A stretch of 64,000 nucleotides of DNA from Perkinsus olseni. Its lineage: Eukaryota; Perkinsozoa; Perkinsida; Perkinsidae. A model generated the notes under the pieces. It saw nothing but the letters and a program-made list of their open reading frames with translations, was not told the DNA's origin and searched no databases. The stretch lies in contig JABANP010000125.1 of the NCBI GenBank assembly GCA_013115135.1, positions 1 to 64,000 of the forward strand. The letters are read 5' to 3'. This document shows, in pieces, positions 35,552 to 49,208 of the stretch. Position 1 is the first letter of the stretch. Each line of letters starts with the position of its first letter. A program made the translations under genes and the position numbers.

Positions 35552-38500
35552 CTAATTAGATGAGGGGCTTAACCGATCGAACACAATACCAGTGTCGCCT
35601 CTATGAACGTAGCCCCTCGTGAAGAGCTTTTGCAACCATCGTCTCACAAACACCATACCATCGATATCATTGGAGACCATCCTTACACCCGACCCGTTCT
35701 TGCCACTAAGATACGCATGCACGTCCAGCCAAGTGGTGAATGCACTGCCGACCACCGAGTTGCTGTCTAGAGAGCACATGTACGCAGCCATCTTCACTGC
35801 TAGGTCCTGCCCTTCCTCCGAGTCGAAGTCGGGGGTGCGGACCTTCGGGACCTTCACCGAGGGAGAGTCGGACCCGAAGATAGCCTCTAAGGCATCGGGC
35901 TCGGTGGAAGACTCCTCAGTGGTGCCGCGGAGTGCCATAGCCAGCTCCTGTGCTCGGTGAGCCGCTTCTGGATCGTTGAGGACAAGGCCAACAACAGGGC
36001 GTCCAGACGCTACCACGGACTTCAGCTTGAGACTTCGCGTAAGCCTTGCCATCTCCTTGGGGTCGGGTATACCGTCGACCATGAGGGACTCCAATAGAGC
36101 CCACAGGGAGAACAAAGCACCAGTGACCATGTGCTGACACACCGGCCTGAGGCAAAGAGCCACTACTGGGTAGGAAGCCTATCGGCCCTTACCTCCGATT
36201 GATGTATGCCTGCTCCCATTCCTTCTGCCACTCGTCTATCTCCCCAAACCCTCTGTATCGCAGCCGAGGAGCCTTCCGTGATGAGAGCAGCTCACGAGGC
36301 CTGCGTAGTAGTATATTGGGTAGGTCAGGGCGCACGAGGATGAAGGTAGGCCTCCGACCACTGGTGGAGGCCCGTAGAACAAAGCCAAGACCAGACTTAG
36401 CGGGGGGCAGAGGATCGTAACTAGGAGAGACGATGAACCCCACTCATACGGTGGTAGCTTTACTCGTAGAAGCCTTCGGGTACTCCCTCGTCAGCGGTGG
36501 CGTGCAAGGTGACCGAGCCTCTCTTGGCACTACGAGCTGCTGCTAAGGAGCTGCTGCTGCCTCGCGGTCCGCTAGAGTTCCACGACGAGAGGTACCGGTC
36601 GAAGACTGACCCCCACGCGGTGCCAACGTCACTTGAGAGGGTCAGCAGGTGTGTTTCAGGACCGTTGCCAGCGCATAGGAGCTCCGAGTTCACAACTTCC
36701 ATGCTCGGCCTACTGCCGTCCACGTCCTTGCCACCTAAATGGGGAGGACAGCGATAATCCTAGGGCTAGTCCAGACACCTCACCGCGTGACAAGAGATCG
36801 TCCTCTTTCCTCAGAGCATCGTACTGACAGTTGTAGTGATAGGTGAACCACCGCATGAGGGCATTCTGGACCTCTACTGGCTGGATGAGGCATCGATTGA
36901 GGAAGAGGTTGAAAGCAGCGACCGTCTCACTGGGGGCGGATGACTGAAACACCAACGTCACGGGAGAGAGGGTCAATGAAGAGCTCACGTCGAGAGAGCG
37001 GGCCTGGCTCGAGGATGTTAGGCCGGCGTCGTCCATCACATGCGATATGATCTTGAGAAACTCTTCCCGAGAGGTCCACGGTCCAGGACTCCGCCACACT
37101 TCCTCGGGCAGGTCCTCCCTCATGAGGCTGTGGAGGAGCCGGTAAGATTTGAATAATCCTACACGACCGCAGAGGCCTACCCAAGTGCCATCCTCACTCG
37201 TGTAGTCCGGGCCGGCGATCATGACCAGTAATATCCTGCGGAGGGCCAAGCGCACAGCAGAGAGGTTGTAGTCGAAAGCCCCGAATGCTGAGGACGTTGA
37301 GGGAGAGGTAACTGATGGTGGAACAGTGACGGTGAGCCAGTTGCCTCGGAGCCTCACCACGGGCACTCATCCTCGCTATCCTCTTCTGGGCTGCTGCATG
37401 TGTTGGACGGAGCAGAGGAGCCAGCACTGGTGGGCGGTGAGCTAGCATACCCATACCAATCGCTAGGAGATGGTGAACACTCCGGTAGGGGTGTCAGTGG
37501 TGATCTTCTCAACTCCAATGGCCAGGTTGCGATCGCCTCTCGTCAGGGCTCCCAGTCGTACCAACCGCCGCGCAACTGCCGAGACGAAGCGGAGCTCGCC
37601 AAGGAGGGTCGTGACCTGATCCGCTGCGCTCCTCCTGCAGTGGCCTTCGGGGCTGTGCTCACCAGAAGTACGTAGGAGGGCGGGGAGAGCTGGTTGGTCC
37701 TGTGGACTCGACCGAGCTGCTGGACAGTCTTCTCGGCACTCCAGGGCAGCTCCAGCGTGATCATCACTCGCTGTCTGAGAGGGGCCGAGTAAACAACTGG
37801 AGGACTGAAGGATCGGACGACCTTGGTCCCGCTTCCTGCCCTTGCGTCTGCGTGCAGGGATATTCCAGCACTGGCCGCCTCACTGATGACAGCGACTAGC
37901 TTATCCCCACGCTGGAATGCCTGTTGCTCCTGAATCCATCAACATCCCCAGTCTAATGGTATGAATAGCCCTTACAAGGACGTTTATGTTCTCGCCCGAG
38001 TAGTTGGTCTGGCGAGGCACTAGTCTAACCCTCCCACTGCTGTCGACCTCTTGACGCTTGGTCCGGCCGGTAAGCTCTGCCACTTTGGTAGACCCGCCCA
38101 TGAGCTCGATGAGCTCATCCAGTGGGTTCGCGGGCAGCTGCAATTCAGCCGCCTGGGTGAGGTAGAATTGGCAGAGTGACGCGTCCTTCTCTTCGAGATG
38201 CTTTCTAATAGTATACTCCAGTAGGGTACGGGGGCCTGATGATCCGATACTGTACAGAGGACCTCCTCCACATCACCATCGTACCGAGCTTCTCAGCCAG
38301 GCCGGCATCTACCTTGTCACCGCCGCCGTCATCAACACCGGCAGCAGCTGCGGTCATTCTGGACTCCATAGTCGTCCATATCGAGAACACCACAGACTTC
38401 CCCGCCTCCAGCGCACTGTTAGCCCACTTTACCGCAGTAGGGAGCTGACCAGGAGAGGGGTGATGCCATGAGGGGTTGCGCGGTTAGGGCAGCACTACCT

Positions 38501-40532
38501 TGAAGCTTATGAGGAGTATCTTGAAGAAGCGCTGGGCATTGGCATAGAGGGTCATCCCAGTAAGGCTGCCGCTAGGTAGGGATATTAGGTCCTGCCATAA
38601 ATCCGAGCATCGGTCGTACAGCCGTACCTGATGGAGACAACTAGACCAACCTTCCGGTGGTCCTAGCCGCCTACCTGCTCATCAGTGAGCGGTATCTTAT
38701 CAACATGGAAAGCAGTCCCTTTGAAGCTGAGGCACCGGGCCACCATGATCCCCCGAGCCTTCATCTCCGCAGCCAACGCCTCCATGCCAGAAGTACCACC
38801 AAGTCTGGCAACATTATGGAAGGCTTCGAAATCCTGAACACATGCTGGCTGATGACGGGAGAGGAGGAGAAGGAGTCTGCTGGTACTACCTGGAAGGGCG
38901 TGTGAGGTCCCCACAGCCCCGAGTCTTTCAAGGTAAGCTAAGTTGTCCAAGTCAGCGGCTACAGTAGCACTGCAGTAGAGGAAGGGAGCGGTAGGCAACC
39001 TCCGGCTCAGTTCGAGTATAAGATCACCAGTCCTGGAACTGGTCTTACGGCCGGGCACCTGAGGTCGGTGGATGCTCAGTATAAGTGGAAAGATACGCCC
39101 TCACTTTGACATGCTTGGCTTTATGGCATTCATCGAGACAGATGAATGCCTGACCTCCCCGCAGCCACTCCAGCAGTTGCTCGAATCGACTCTTGACGGC
39201 AATGGACTGAGGCGGTAAGGCACGGCCTGCCACTCAGCGCCAGGCTACGCGTTGGGTATACCTTCCTTGCCGCCTTAGTCGGATGGTGATGAGGTTGCCA
39301 CTAGAATGGCGTAGGCAGCAAAGACTATCCCTTCCCCGCCCCACTCCGCTTCAGCAGGCCCCTCCTCCTCCTCTAACTTCCTCTTTCCCTCTCTTCAATG
39401 ACTCCTGTGGCGATGATGGCCCTTTCTTCCGATGGTGGTGGTGGTGGTGGTGATGGTGTATATGTTTCTCCTTCGTTTGGTCAGCACCCCTTCCCTCCTC
39501 CTTCTTTACGGCTTCCCCCTCCACCACAATGGCATCCATCTCGACTTTCCCATCTTCACTGTGCCCCTCCTCCTTGACAGTGTTTCTACGGTGATGCCCT
39601 TTGCTCCTCTTCCCCTTCCGCGTACGGCTTCCTCGTCCACTACTGCTACTACTACTGGGGGAGCTGCAGCCCACACGATTGCTGCCCTCTTCCTCCTCCG
39701 CCGCACTACCCTTGCCCTTCTTGACCCTCTTTGCCTTCCGCTCCCCTGAGGCCTTCCGTGGGCGTCCTCTCCCCTTCGGTGGCCTCCAAGCCTCTATGCT
39801 AGTACCTACCACAACCTACCACTCCACTTAAGCAAACATCCCTCGGCTGCTACTGTATCTATGGACTCTGCGGAAGTCAAGGAGTGGTATGCGGCCAGCG
39901 CCTAGATCCTGCAAGTCCCGTCTAGCGTCCTGCAACAGATCTGGTGTGGCTGTTATCCAGCACAACCTCCGGTAACCCATGTTCCACAGGTGCAGCATCA
40001 ATGCAGCTACCACTCGACCCTTCCCGCATCTGAATAGGGACGAGGGAGGGAGGCTCTACCACCACCACTACAAGGACCCACCCAGTGCCGTCTCCTAGAC
40101 AGAATCCCGAGGGCTTCTCTGCCTCAGCGTCGACTCTGAACTTCCGGACTGCATAGGCGACCGCCTCCAACTGCAGGGAGGATATCTTACCCGATCTCAA
40201 CCAGGGCCTGACCCAGAACTAGTGAGAGGGACAAGGCGATAGTGAGTATTGGTACGCAGTACCTTGGGTATGCGTACTTCCTCATCCCTGAGAGGTGGCA
40301 TAGCAGTAGTAGCCATCAACATAGTCTCGGCTAGCTGGTCCGGATGGGGCACAGCACCGCAGGAGGGCTCCAACCGGAAAGGACTAAGAGGCAGTGATAT
40401 CGCTAGGCGGGATGCTCCATGTGCTACCTCTTTAACATGAACCATCTGTCCATCCTGGGTTGCAAGGGTTGGTACTTGTGTACCCTCTCGACTACTCACA
40501 TATACCCAATCATTGGCAGTAGTGTTGGCCAT
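35552..40532 (-). CDS. SBNO: Strawberry notch (SBNO) family helicase-like protein
   Basis: Exons on the - strand follow the SBNO order: [28 protein letters not shown], the P-loop GDGTGCGKGR formed across an intron near 40050-40100, [44 protein letters not shown] (motif II, about 39130), [28 protein letters not shown], the [20 protein letters not shown] signature (about 37750-37690), [17 protein letters not shown] and [15 protein letters not shown]. The C-terminal beta-rich region (36443-36190) and the [16 protein letters not shown] exon also fit SBNO. SBNO proteins are nuclear chromatin and transcription co-regulators. A Lys/Ser-rich insertion with nine consecutive His (39351-39812) splits motifs I and II. 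A DEP-like tail ends the protein. Frame breaks occur near 40190 and 39350. Confidence 0.8.
39351..39812 (-). repeat. Low-complexity insertion in SBNO with a (CAC/ATC)n His tract
   Basis: Read on the - strand this encodes an AT-hook-like RGRPRK, a run of seven Ser, many Lys/Arg and a nine-His tract (39433-39457). It lies between the helicase segments before FAAYAILV, where family members have only a short loop. It may be coding or partly intronic. Confidence 0.5.
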
Positions 40533-40704
40533 AGAGGGGACGGCCTAGCATCCTCATAGTGAGCCCCTCTAGACTATGAACCCAACAGTTGCACACGAAT
40601 GGACATCAGTGAACAGCATCAGTATTCATGACTTTAAAGCAGCAGGAGGGCCCCTATCAAGCCTTGGTAAGGGCGGTACTGGTATGACCTGGGAGAGGGT
40701 CTCA

Positions 40705-42498
40705 CTATTCGTATCGCCCCACCACGCATAGCCTACTCACCTTGGCAGCGGCAGAGGACCGTGTTGACCCTTCAAGCGAGTACTTCTGCTCCACTGATGA
40801 GCAGCAGCTGTGACGGGTGGATGCGGTCGTCCCACTTCGACCACTCTTGCGTGAGGAGCGAGTGGACTTGGTGGTCACACTGCATGATGATCCAGCAGTC
40901 GTTTGCGCTCCCGAGGACTTCTTGTCTTCCCAACGCTTGGGTAGAGACGTTTCGCTTCGCTCCGACTTCTGACCACTCTGCGCCTCCACTATTCTCTCCC
41001 ATGCCTGACCACGATTTGCGCAAGATCTGGTATTGCAAGCAAGGCCCTCCCGTACAGTTGCCCTGGGCTTTGGATAAGGCAGGCTGGGTTGACTTATCCT
41101 ATGGTCCACATTAGTTACGATATCAAAGCCTCTCCTATATAGCTCAGCGAATCTGTCACAGCAACTACACCCTGGACGGCAGCACAGCAGGCCTACCGGT
41201 CATGACTGATAGCGTTCATCCGCCTACTCCTCTCAACGTGCCCCCTACTCACATCACGGACCTACGGAGAGGACCTGCCACCACCGCACCAACACGGCAG
41301 TCTCACATGCCAATTGCCTTCCATAATGTATCGATTCTTGAATCGTTCCTTCCTCTCATCAGCCGCTACATCCATCGCTTTCAAGGCAGCTGGGTTGTTA
41401 ACTTCGTGGGTCACAAGATTCCAATAATTAGTCGCCCTTCCCCTGACACCAAACCGCAGTAGAGATGAGGGTAAGGCGTCCAAGCGGTGACTTTATGCAG
41501 GGTGGCTGCTGTGCCAAGGCTCTTTTGACTCGTTCAGTCTCCATAGCCTCGAAGCGTTCCTTCATACCTAGGGTGGAGAAACCTTTAACAAATCAAGACT
41601 ACTTGCGTGATATTATTACGAGCATCTTCCTCAGGGTCGGCAAACCGCTGTAGTACAGGGTTGAATCGATTCCTCTGAGCAGAGAAAGTGACAGTACAAC
41701 AACTGAGACTTCAAAGCATCACGAGGGAGAGCAAACCGGTCACCAAACAATAGCATATGTAGAATGCTGCTGGTGCGACGGCGACGGCCAATCTACGTGG
41801 GAAGAAGCCACCACTACGAGCCAGGAAGCGGATTCACGATGGTCGTGAGCATTGACTATGACCCTCCCCCCTCCTGAGTAGTACCGCTCTATATTTTGCC
41901 GCTGCCAACGCCTTCTGTAAAGACACCTCCTTCTTTGCCTTCTGGTCATGATCATAGAGATACCTCGTGGTGATTATGTTGTAGTCCTTCTCGGTGTAAG
42001 ACGGCACGAGACGCTCCTTCTGAGAGGCTACCCTTCCTGCTGGCATAACGACCAGTCAGTGACACTACCCTCCTCAACCTCCTCCCATCATCAGTCTTCG
42101 GGCGGTCCTCGGGATGAGCCCAGTGGTGGACACCATGTGACAGGTTAGAGAGTATATTATAGTCGACCAGAGTTGTGGGCATGCCGCGCCTTCCCACTCG
42201 TGGTTTGCTATACCTGAACTCACCGGCCTAGACGGTCCCCAATACGAAGACGACTACTACGTTAGAGTCATAGGATGGTCACCACTGAGACCCTGCAGCT
42301 TTGAAGCGTTGTTGATGATATCGAAGGGCTGTTCCCTCAGCAGCTGTATATCCCGCGCTGCGTTCAAGTGCCTGACAGTCACATAATAGAGCCCTCCAAC
42401 CCAACAGCTACTCACTTCAAGCGAGCCTTTTCCTCCTCCGTCCTGAGGGCAAGGTCACCCTCTCTATCTCGTAGACCGCCTACTATCTTCGTAGCCAT
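40705..42498 (-). CDS. Protein with repeated YNI/FDI motifs, possibly axonemal
   Basis: Starts at ATG 42498 (MATKIVGGLRDREGD) with donor GTGAGT near 42416. Successive exons each carry a related motif: QPFDIINNASKLQ, VDYNILSNLSHG, KDYNIITTRYLYDHDQK, RNRFNPVLQRFADPEED, MKERFEAMETERVKRALAQQ and ATNYNWNLV-like (41262-41480). Repeats of this YNIIT-type motif with Lys/Glu/Arg helices are reminiscent of small conserved proteins of flagellated protists; this is my recollection of a pattern, not a firm family assignment. The last exon (41040-40740) contains GRQEVLGSANDCWIIMQ or an alternative frame. The C-terminus is uncertain. Confidence 0.45.
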
Positions 42499-42680
42499 GA
42501 TCAAGTTGCCAACTGTCACACTACTCCCTCCTACCCCCCACTTGGTATAACTCGGGAAAGGAGTGGTATCAGGTAACAGAAATTCTTACTACATGAAACT
42601 CACAATGCTGCTGCTACCGCGAGTGGTGGAGAATAGGCCCAGACTTACAGAAAATCGTAAAAAGTCAAACATAACAGAAA

Positions 42681-44488
<1,808 letters not shown>

Positions 44489-44626
44489 GGATAACGATCA
44501 AAGATCAGCCTACCACCGATCCATGGCTAATGGTAAATTGAAAATACGAAGTACTGCCGTTAACAAGAAAAGGATTACCATCATACAGTCTATGTAATTA
44601 ACCATAGTTTACGACGGGAAAGGAGG

Positions 44627-46049
44627 TCACTCCCCGCTATGAGTGAACTCATCAAGGCCCGAGGGGCTGTCCGCGGGGCCATTTCTTGCTCCCTTCCTTT
44701 TCCTCGCACTTCCTCCACGCTCTCCTCGTTTCCTTTTAGACGGAGTAGCTTTCGCCGGACTGCTGTCATGATGACCCTCCTTAACGCCCCCGACCCTTCA
44801 GGTAATCCAACAACTCCTCATCACACTTGGCAGCCTCTGCGACATCCAAAATACTGTCGCCAGTGGCCTTGTCGATCACTTTCAAATTACCACCTATTCG
44901 GCCTACCAGCCTGAACGCCGCCACAGGGTCGGTGCATTTGATACACCTGTAACCGTATAGTTCAACAGAGAGAATTGCAGGCGGTACTACCCTACCGTTG
45001 TAGGAGATCGAAAGGCCTCTGCTGGATCATCTGCCCGAGCCCTACCAGTAGGAGGTTGACATCAGGCCACACTTCTACTGGGAGTCGTGCTTCCAGCTGT
45101 TGCCTTGTAGCCTCAGGGGTCTCTGCAAGAGTGGCCAGTAGAAGTGATGAGGTGATGACAGTGCCGTCTACTAGCATCCTTAGTCCACCCCAAGCATAGC
45201 AGCTATACGATGCACATGCGTATCGACGCAGATACCAGCATCTCTACGACCATGGCCGACCTCCATAACCTACACCATATCGTATGCCCTAGAGGAAGGA
45301 GCAGGAGGGGCCTTCTCACCAAAACCGCCATCTTAGGGCCAACTCCGGGTAGACTGAGTAAACCCTCCATAGTATCCGGTACCTGGTAATACTTCCGCGG
45401 CCGTGTCACCATCGCTCTATCCCTACCTTTGCCGTGAAAGCGATCCTCCAATAGGTTAGCCACTCGAATGAGATTCCTAGTTTTGGTGTTATGGAAGCCA
45501 ACACCTCGTATCTGGGCGTCCAGCTCCTTCTCCTCCATGCCTGCTAGGTTCTTCCTAGTCAGACCTCCCTTCCCTTTGAGGTAAGCGTGTAGATTATGCA
45601 TCGCCTTAGCATTCTCCTGAAGGCACCGTCATCCACCTCGCCGTTTCTGACACCTCTACCTGGTCTTTCGTCTGGCTGCTGAGCATCACTGCCACAAGTA
45701 ACTGGAATCTTCTGTCCTCGGGCTCAGCCTCAGAGTCGGTCAACATATGGCAGCCCATAGTGTCCACAGGGGCATCCCGAATGGCCCTCAGCTCGGTGAC
45801 TATGGCCCAGACCTGGCAGTGAGCCACCCCAAAGTGCAGCACACTTCCACTGGCTGCCCTACCTCATCGAAATCCCTGGGCTTTTCCATAGGGGGCCATC
45901 CTTCTGCGTCCGCCCCCTTCTACCAGGCTTCTCCTGCTGGTGACCACTAACCCTGCCAGTTAACCTAAGAGGCCTACCTCACTGGCTTCACAGTCTGCCT
46001 TGCCCCCTTTCGTTTCGGCCGGTTTGCTTCCCTCGCCCTGAATTCCCAT
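44627..46049 (-). CDS. NTH1: Endonuclease III (NTH1) DNA glycosylase with a non-standard C-terminus
   Basis: Exon 1 starts at ATG 46049. Conserved blocks then follow: IVTELRAIRDAPVDTMG, FQLLVAVMLSSQTKDQ, IRGVGFHNTKTRNLIRVA, the helix-hairpin-helix LLSLPGVGPKMA with the catalytic Lys, GICVDTHVHRIAAML with the catalytic Asp, TPEATRQQLEARLPVEVWP and LLVGLGQ. The enzyme removes oxidised pyrimidines in base excision repair. After LLVGLGQ the usual four-Cys iron-sulphur loop is missing. Instead the chain reads PFDLLQRCIKCTDP, an ankyrin-like segment (DKATGDSILDVAEAAKCDEE) and a Lys/Arg-rich tail ending DEFTHSGE. Frame breaks lie at C runs 45188-45191 and 44787-44791. It is head to head with the galactokinase gene. 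Confidence 0.8.
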
Positions 46050-46318
46050 GACTACCCAGGACTCGCTACTACGATACTACCGGTGGTACAGTGGGAGGGG
46101 CGATAGACAACAGCCGAGGGGACCGCCGCATAACTACCAAAGCAAAGGTAAGACATTAAAACACCAACGACTTCAATTGCAAGATCGCGTTCTACGCCGT
46201 CCCGTTCATGCGCCCTACTTCGTTGAGGAAATGCAAGAGTGCAAGTCATCCAAGTGTGCCACTGACTGCTGTTCTCTAGCATAAGTCAATATGCTCCTTC
46301 TTTCAGTGGATTGTCTTT
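46050..46318. promoter_or_regulatory. Shared bidirectional promoter region, NTH1 and galactokinase
   Basis: Only 269 nt separate the two divergent start codons (46049 on - and 46319 on +), so both promoters must lie here or inside the 5' ends. I recognise no specific motif. Confidence 0.5.
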
Positions 46319-48015
46319 ATGCCTATTAAGCCCTCAATGCCTTCTCTGGCTGATGACGTGAAGGCGGCCTACTGCAATGATTTCGGAGGAGCTTCTCCCA
46401 AAGTAGTTGTCAGATCCCCAGGCCGGGTTAATCTGATAGGCGAACACATAGACTACAACGGCTTTGGAGTGCTACCCTGTGCCATTGAAAGGTAGTTCGG
46501 GAGGGACTGGTATGGCTCAGGAGGGGCCAAAGTGAGGTTGTGTAAAGGTACACCTTCATAGCCGCCGGCCTGTCTGAGGAAGGGACCTCAGATTTGCTGT
46601 CGTTGAGACACATGGACGAGAAAGAGTTCACGCCCAAGGTTATCACAGCCTTGCCGGACACTACACCGATACCAGTACGTTCTAGTGTCTCTCTCGCTGC
46701 CTCTCGAAGCTACTTCTGTTAGGTTCACCATTGGACCAACTACGTCCTAGCTGCCTACTTGGGCCTTCGTGAAAAGCTGGGCGCTGAGGCTTTACCGACT
46801 GGCAGGTGCATCCGGATGGTTGTGACCGGCAACCTGCCCCGGGCTGCTGGTGTATCGTCAAGTATTACAACCGACTCAGTATCAAGCTCTGCACATCTGT
46901 CAACCCTCAAGGTTCCTCCTTGGTCGTTGCCGCGGCTCTGGCCATTCTAGGTGTCTTTGGCATTGAGGATAAGCTCACTAGGCTGCAGCTTGCCGGTGTC
47001 TGTGCTGCCTGTGAGAGGTAGTAGAAGTAACACTACTACTGCGCCTCACCCTTCGGCAGGTTCGTTGGTACTGCAGGCGGCGGAATGGACCAGGCAGCAA
47101 TCCTCCTATCCAGACGAGGTGCTGCTACTCACATCACCTTCACCCCGGTCTTGAAGGCTGAGCCAGTGCCTCTGCCTCAAGGCTCCCAGTTTATAGTGGC
47201 TAATTCACTGGTATCCAGTGCTAAGGCCGAGACTGCATCCCTTCAGGTGAGTGGGTTTCGACGGCTGGGGATAGTGTAGCAGTGGAAATAGGTATAACAA
47301 GCGTGTGTTCGAGTGCCGTATCGCGGCCTATCTGGTCCATAAGGGCCTTGGCCTGGATGAGGCTCTTGTAAAGGATATCTGCACATACAACTTTGCTGAC
47401 CTCATGAACAATACTGGCGTCACCGATCTATCACAAATGTTAAACAAATGCGAGGCTATATTACCGGAGGAGCCGCAGACTCGGGAACAAGTAGTAGTCA
47501 AAAGACGATCATCTTGCAATCTTACCTCATCTTGCTATTCCTCAGATATCAGCAGTAGTACCACAGTCCATTATAGACCGTCTTTCTGGATCATCGCTGT
47601 GGGCGGTCCGTGTGGGAGCTTAATGATGATTTCCATCTACTGGAGAGGACTCGGCACGTCTACACTGAGGCCAATCGGGTCCTTGCCTTTGCTGCTGGTG
47701 GGAAGTCCCTCACTGACCTCGGCCATATGTTAACAGACAGCCATAAGTCCTGCTCGGGTGACTACGACTGTTCCTGCAGTGAACTCGATGATTTAGTCAA
47801 CTGCTTCTTGGAGGCTGGTGCTCTCGGGGCGCGCCTTACTGGTGCCGGCTGGGGAGGCTGCGTGGTGGCTATGGTCCGAGAAGGCGAGAGCGAGCAGGTT
47901 ATGGCCGCGGTACGGAAATCTTACTATGACAAGAGGGGCCTTGCTGGGACGAACGATGTTATGTTTCTCCTTCGAACCCGCTGATGGTGCCCAGGATTTC
48001 AGGCTGCCTGAGTAG
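46319..48015 (+). CDS. GALK2: GALK2-type galactokinase / N-acetylgalactosamine kinase (GHMP kinase)
   Basis: GHMP-kinase motifs in order: [19 protein letters not shown] (motif 1), [11 protein letters not shown] spliced to [10 protein letters not shown] (motif 2), [54 protein letters not shown] and [14 protein letters not shown] (motif 3). The HIDY and CSCxELD segments are closer to GALK2 than to GALK1. It phosphorylates galactose or GalNAc at C1 in the cytosol. Introns are short and GT-AG: 46492-46557, one near 46676-46721, one near 46873-46930, and one near 47022-47065. The frame is off by one base at the intron ending 47291, at 47612-47623 (G run then TAA) and at 47964-47984 (T run then TGA). 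The final frame ends at TAG 48013-48015. Confidence 0.82.
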
Positions 48016-48153
48016 AGTCCTTTAAACAGCTAATGTACAGATTAATAAGAATGTTTAGATTAGTTTCTTCAGGGTTGATAGTAGTCGCGTTGAGTGATAA
48101 TCTCTCTTGAGGTAACTCTTGAGGTAGGAGGTTCATAAGGCAGCGCTTGTGTA

Positions 48154-49116
48154 ATGGCAGACGTGGAAGCAGCATCGGCAGTAGTAGACGAGGACTATGA
48201 GAGTCTAGCGCATACGAAGCCACCAGAGCCGGAGCCGGCCCGAGTTATGGAAATGGACGAAGTGAAGGCTAGAAGAAGGGCGATGAAGGCTAGGGAGTTC
48301 AGGTAGGGTTGATGATGGTGGGGTACCCTTTGTGGACTAGGACTGAGCTCAGGCAGTATCTGGTGGACGCCGGCTTGGTAGAAGCGATTGTTAAGATGTT
48401 CGTGGGGCTGTTGGAGGCTGACCAATTACCTCACCTGGATGACAGCCGACCTGAGACTCACCTGACCATGGGCAATAAGATTCTCACGGTCAGTCCTTCT
48501 AGCCATCCGCGGCACTGCGCCATAAAATTGTGCGCTCCGCATATGGATGATCAGGGTGCTCTCAGGATTTCTTCGGGGAGTACCGCGATCCTGCCTGGGA
48601 TGAAGTGGGCGCTCTCGAAGCTGAGAATGTAGAGCTGCGCCAATCTATAGAGCAGCTGAAGGGGAAGATACCTGAGCTGGAGGAAAGTATTGTTAAAGCG
48701 CGCACCGACAAGGCTGGACGGCAGTGGTGGGCCGCTGTGGCGGGCAAGGCAGGGAACCCCACAGTAAGGAGGGGCTTGCAGAGAGGCGGCATGGCTAGAT
48801 GCTCAGGCGGAGTCACTGAACGCGAAGGAACTCATTGCTGCACTACAGCCGACTGGAGGTGTCTTGGACAGCATCAAGAAGTCTGGGGGGCTCACACAGG
48901 ATGATGTAAAGTCGTGATGACCCTGGTGGGCCTGTTACGGTGCCGATTGAGGCTGGTCAGGTTCTCCACTTCTTACACGCGTCTGGTGATGACTGTATGG
49001 TTCGCCTTACTCAAAGCTGGGCCGATGCTATCAGCGACGAGCAGCCATTCAGTGACCAGGACTCGACTGAGTCCTGGTGGTCCGCCCTGTTCGAATGGAA
49101 AGCTGAGGAGACATGA
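48154..49116 (+). CDS. MYCBP (AMY-1)-like small coiled-coil protein
   Basis: Exon 1 starts at ATG 48154 (MADVEAASAVVDEDYESL) and ends in AREF|R at a GTAGGG donor. The next exon has TELRQYLVDAGLVEAIVKMF, matching the FRRYLEKSGVLDxLTKVLVAL core of C-Myc-binding protein. After a further intron, QDFFGEYRDPAWDEVGALEA and a coiled coil (NVELRQSIEQLKGKIPEL) fit the second half of MYCBP. In other eukaryotes this protein associates with A-kinase anchors and with ciliary or sperm structures. The chain then continues well beyond the family's usual length of about 103 residues (LDAQAESLNAKELIAALQPT). It passes a TCG TGA T site (48912-48918) and may extend to a tail ending FEWKAEET, stop 49114-49116. Confidence 0.65.
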
Positions 49117-49208
49117 ACAAGCATGAAATACACCATTGGAGAGTTCTCTAGTCATCTGCTGTTGCGTTAGTGTGCACCCAGGCCTCCTTTATGGGAAGGT
49201 GTCATTAC

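Noticed and set aside
39432..39749. Val/Leu-rich + strand frame near the CAC tract
   Set aside because: It is the complement of the His/Lys/Ser-rich SBNO insertion; low complexity explains its openness.
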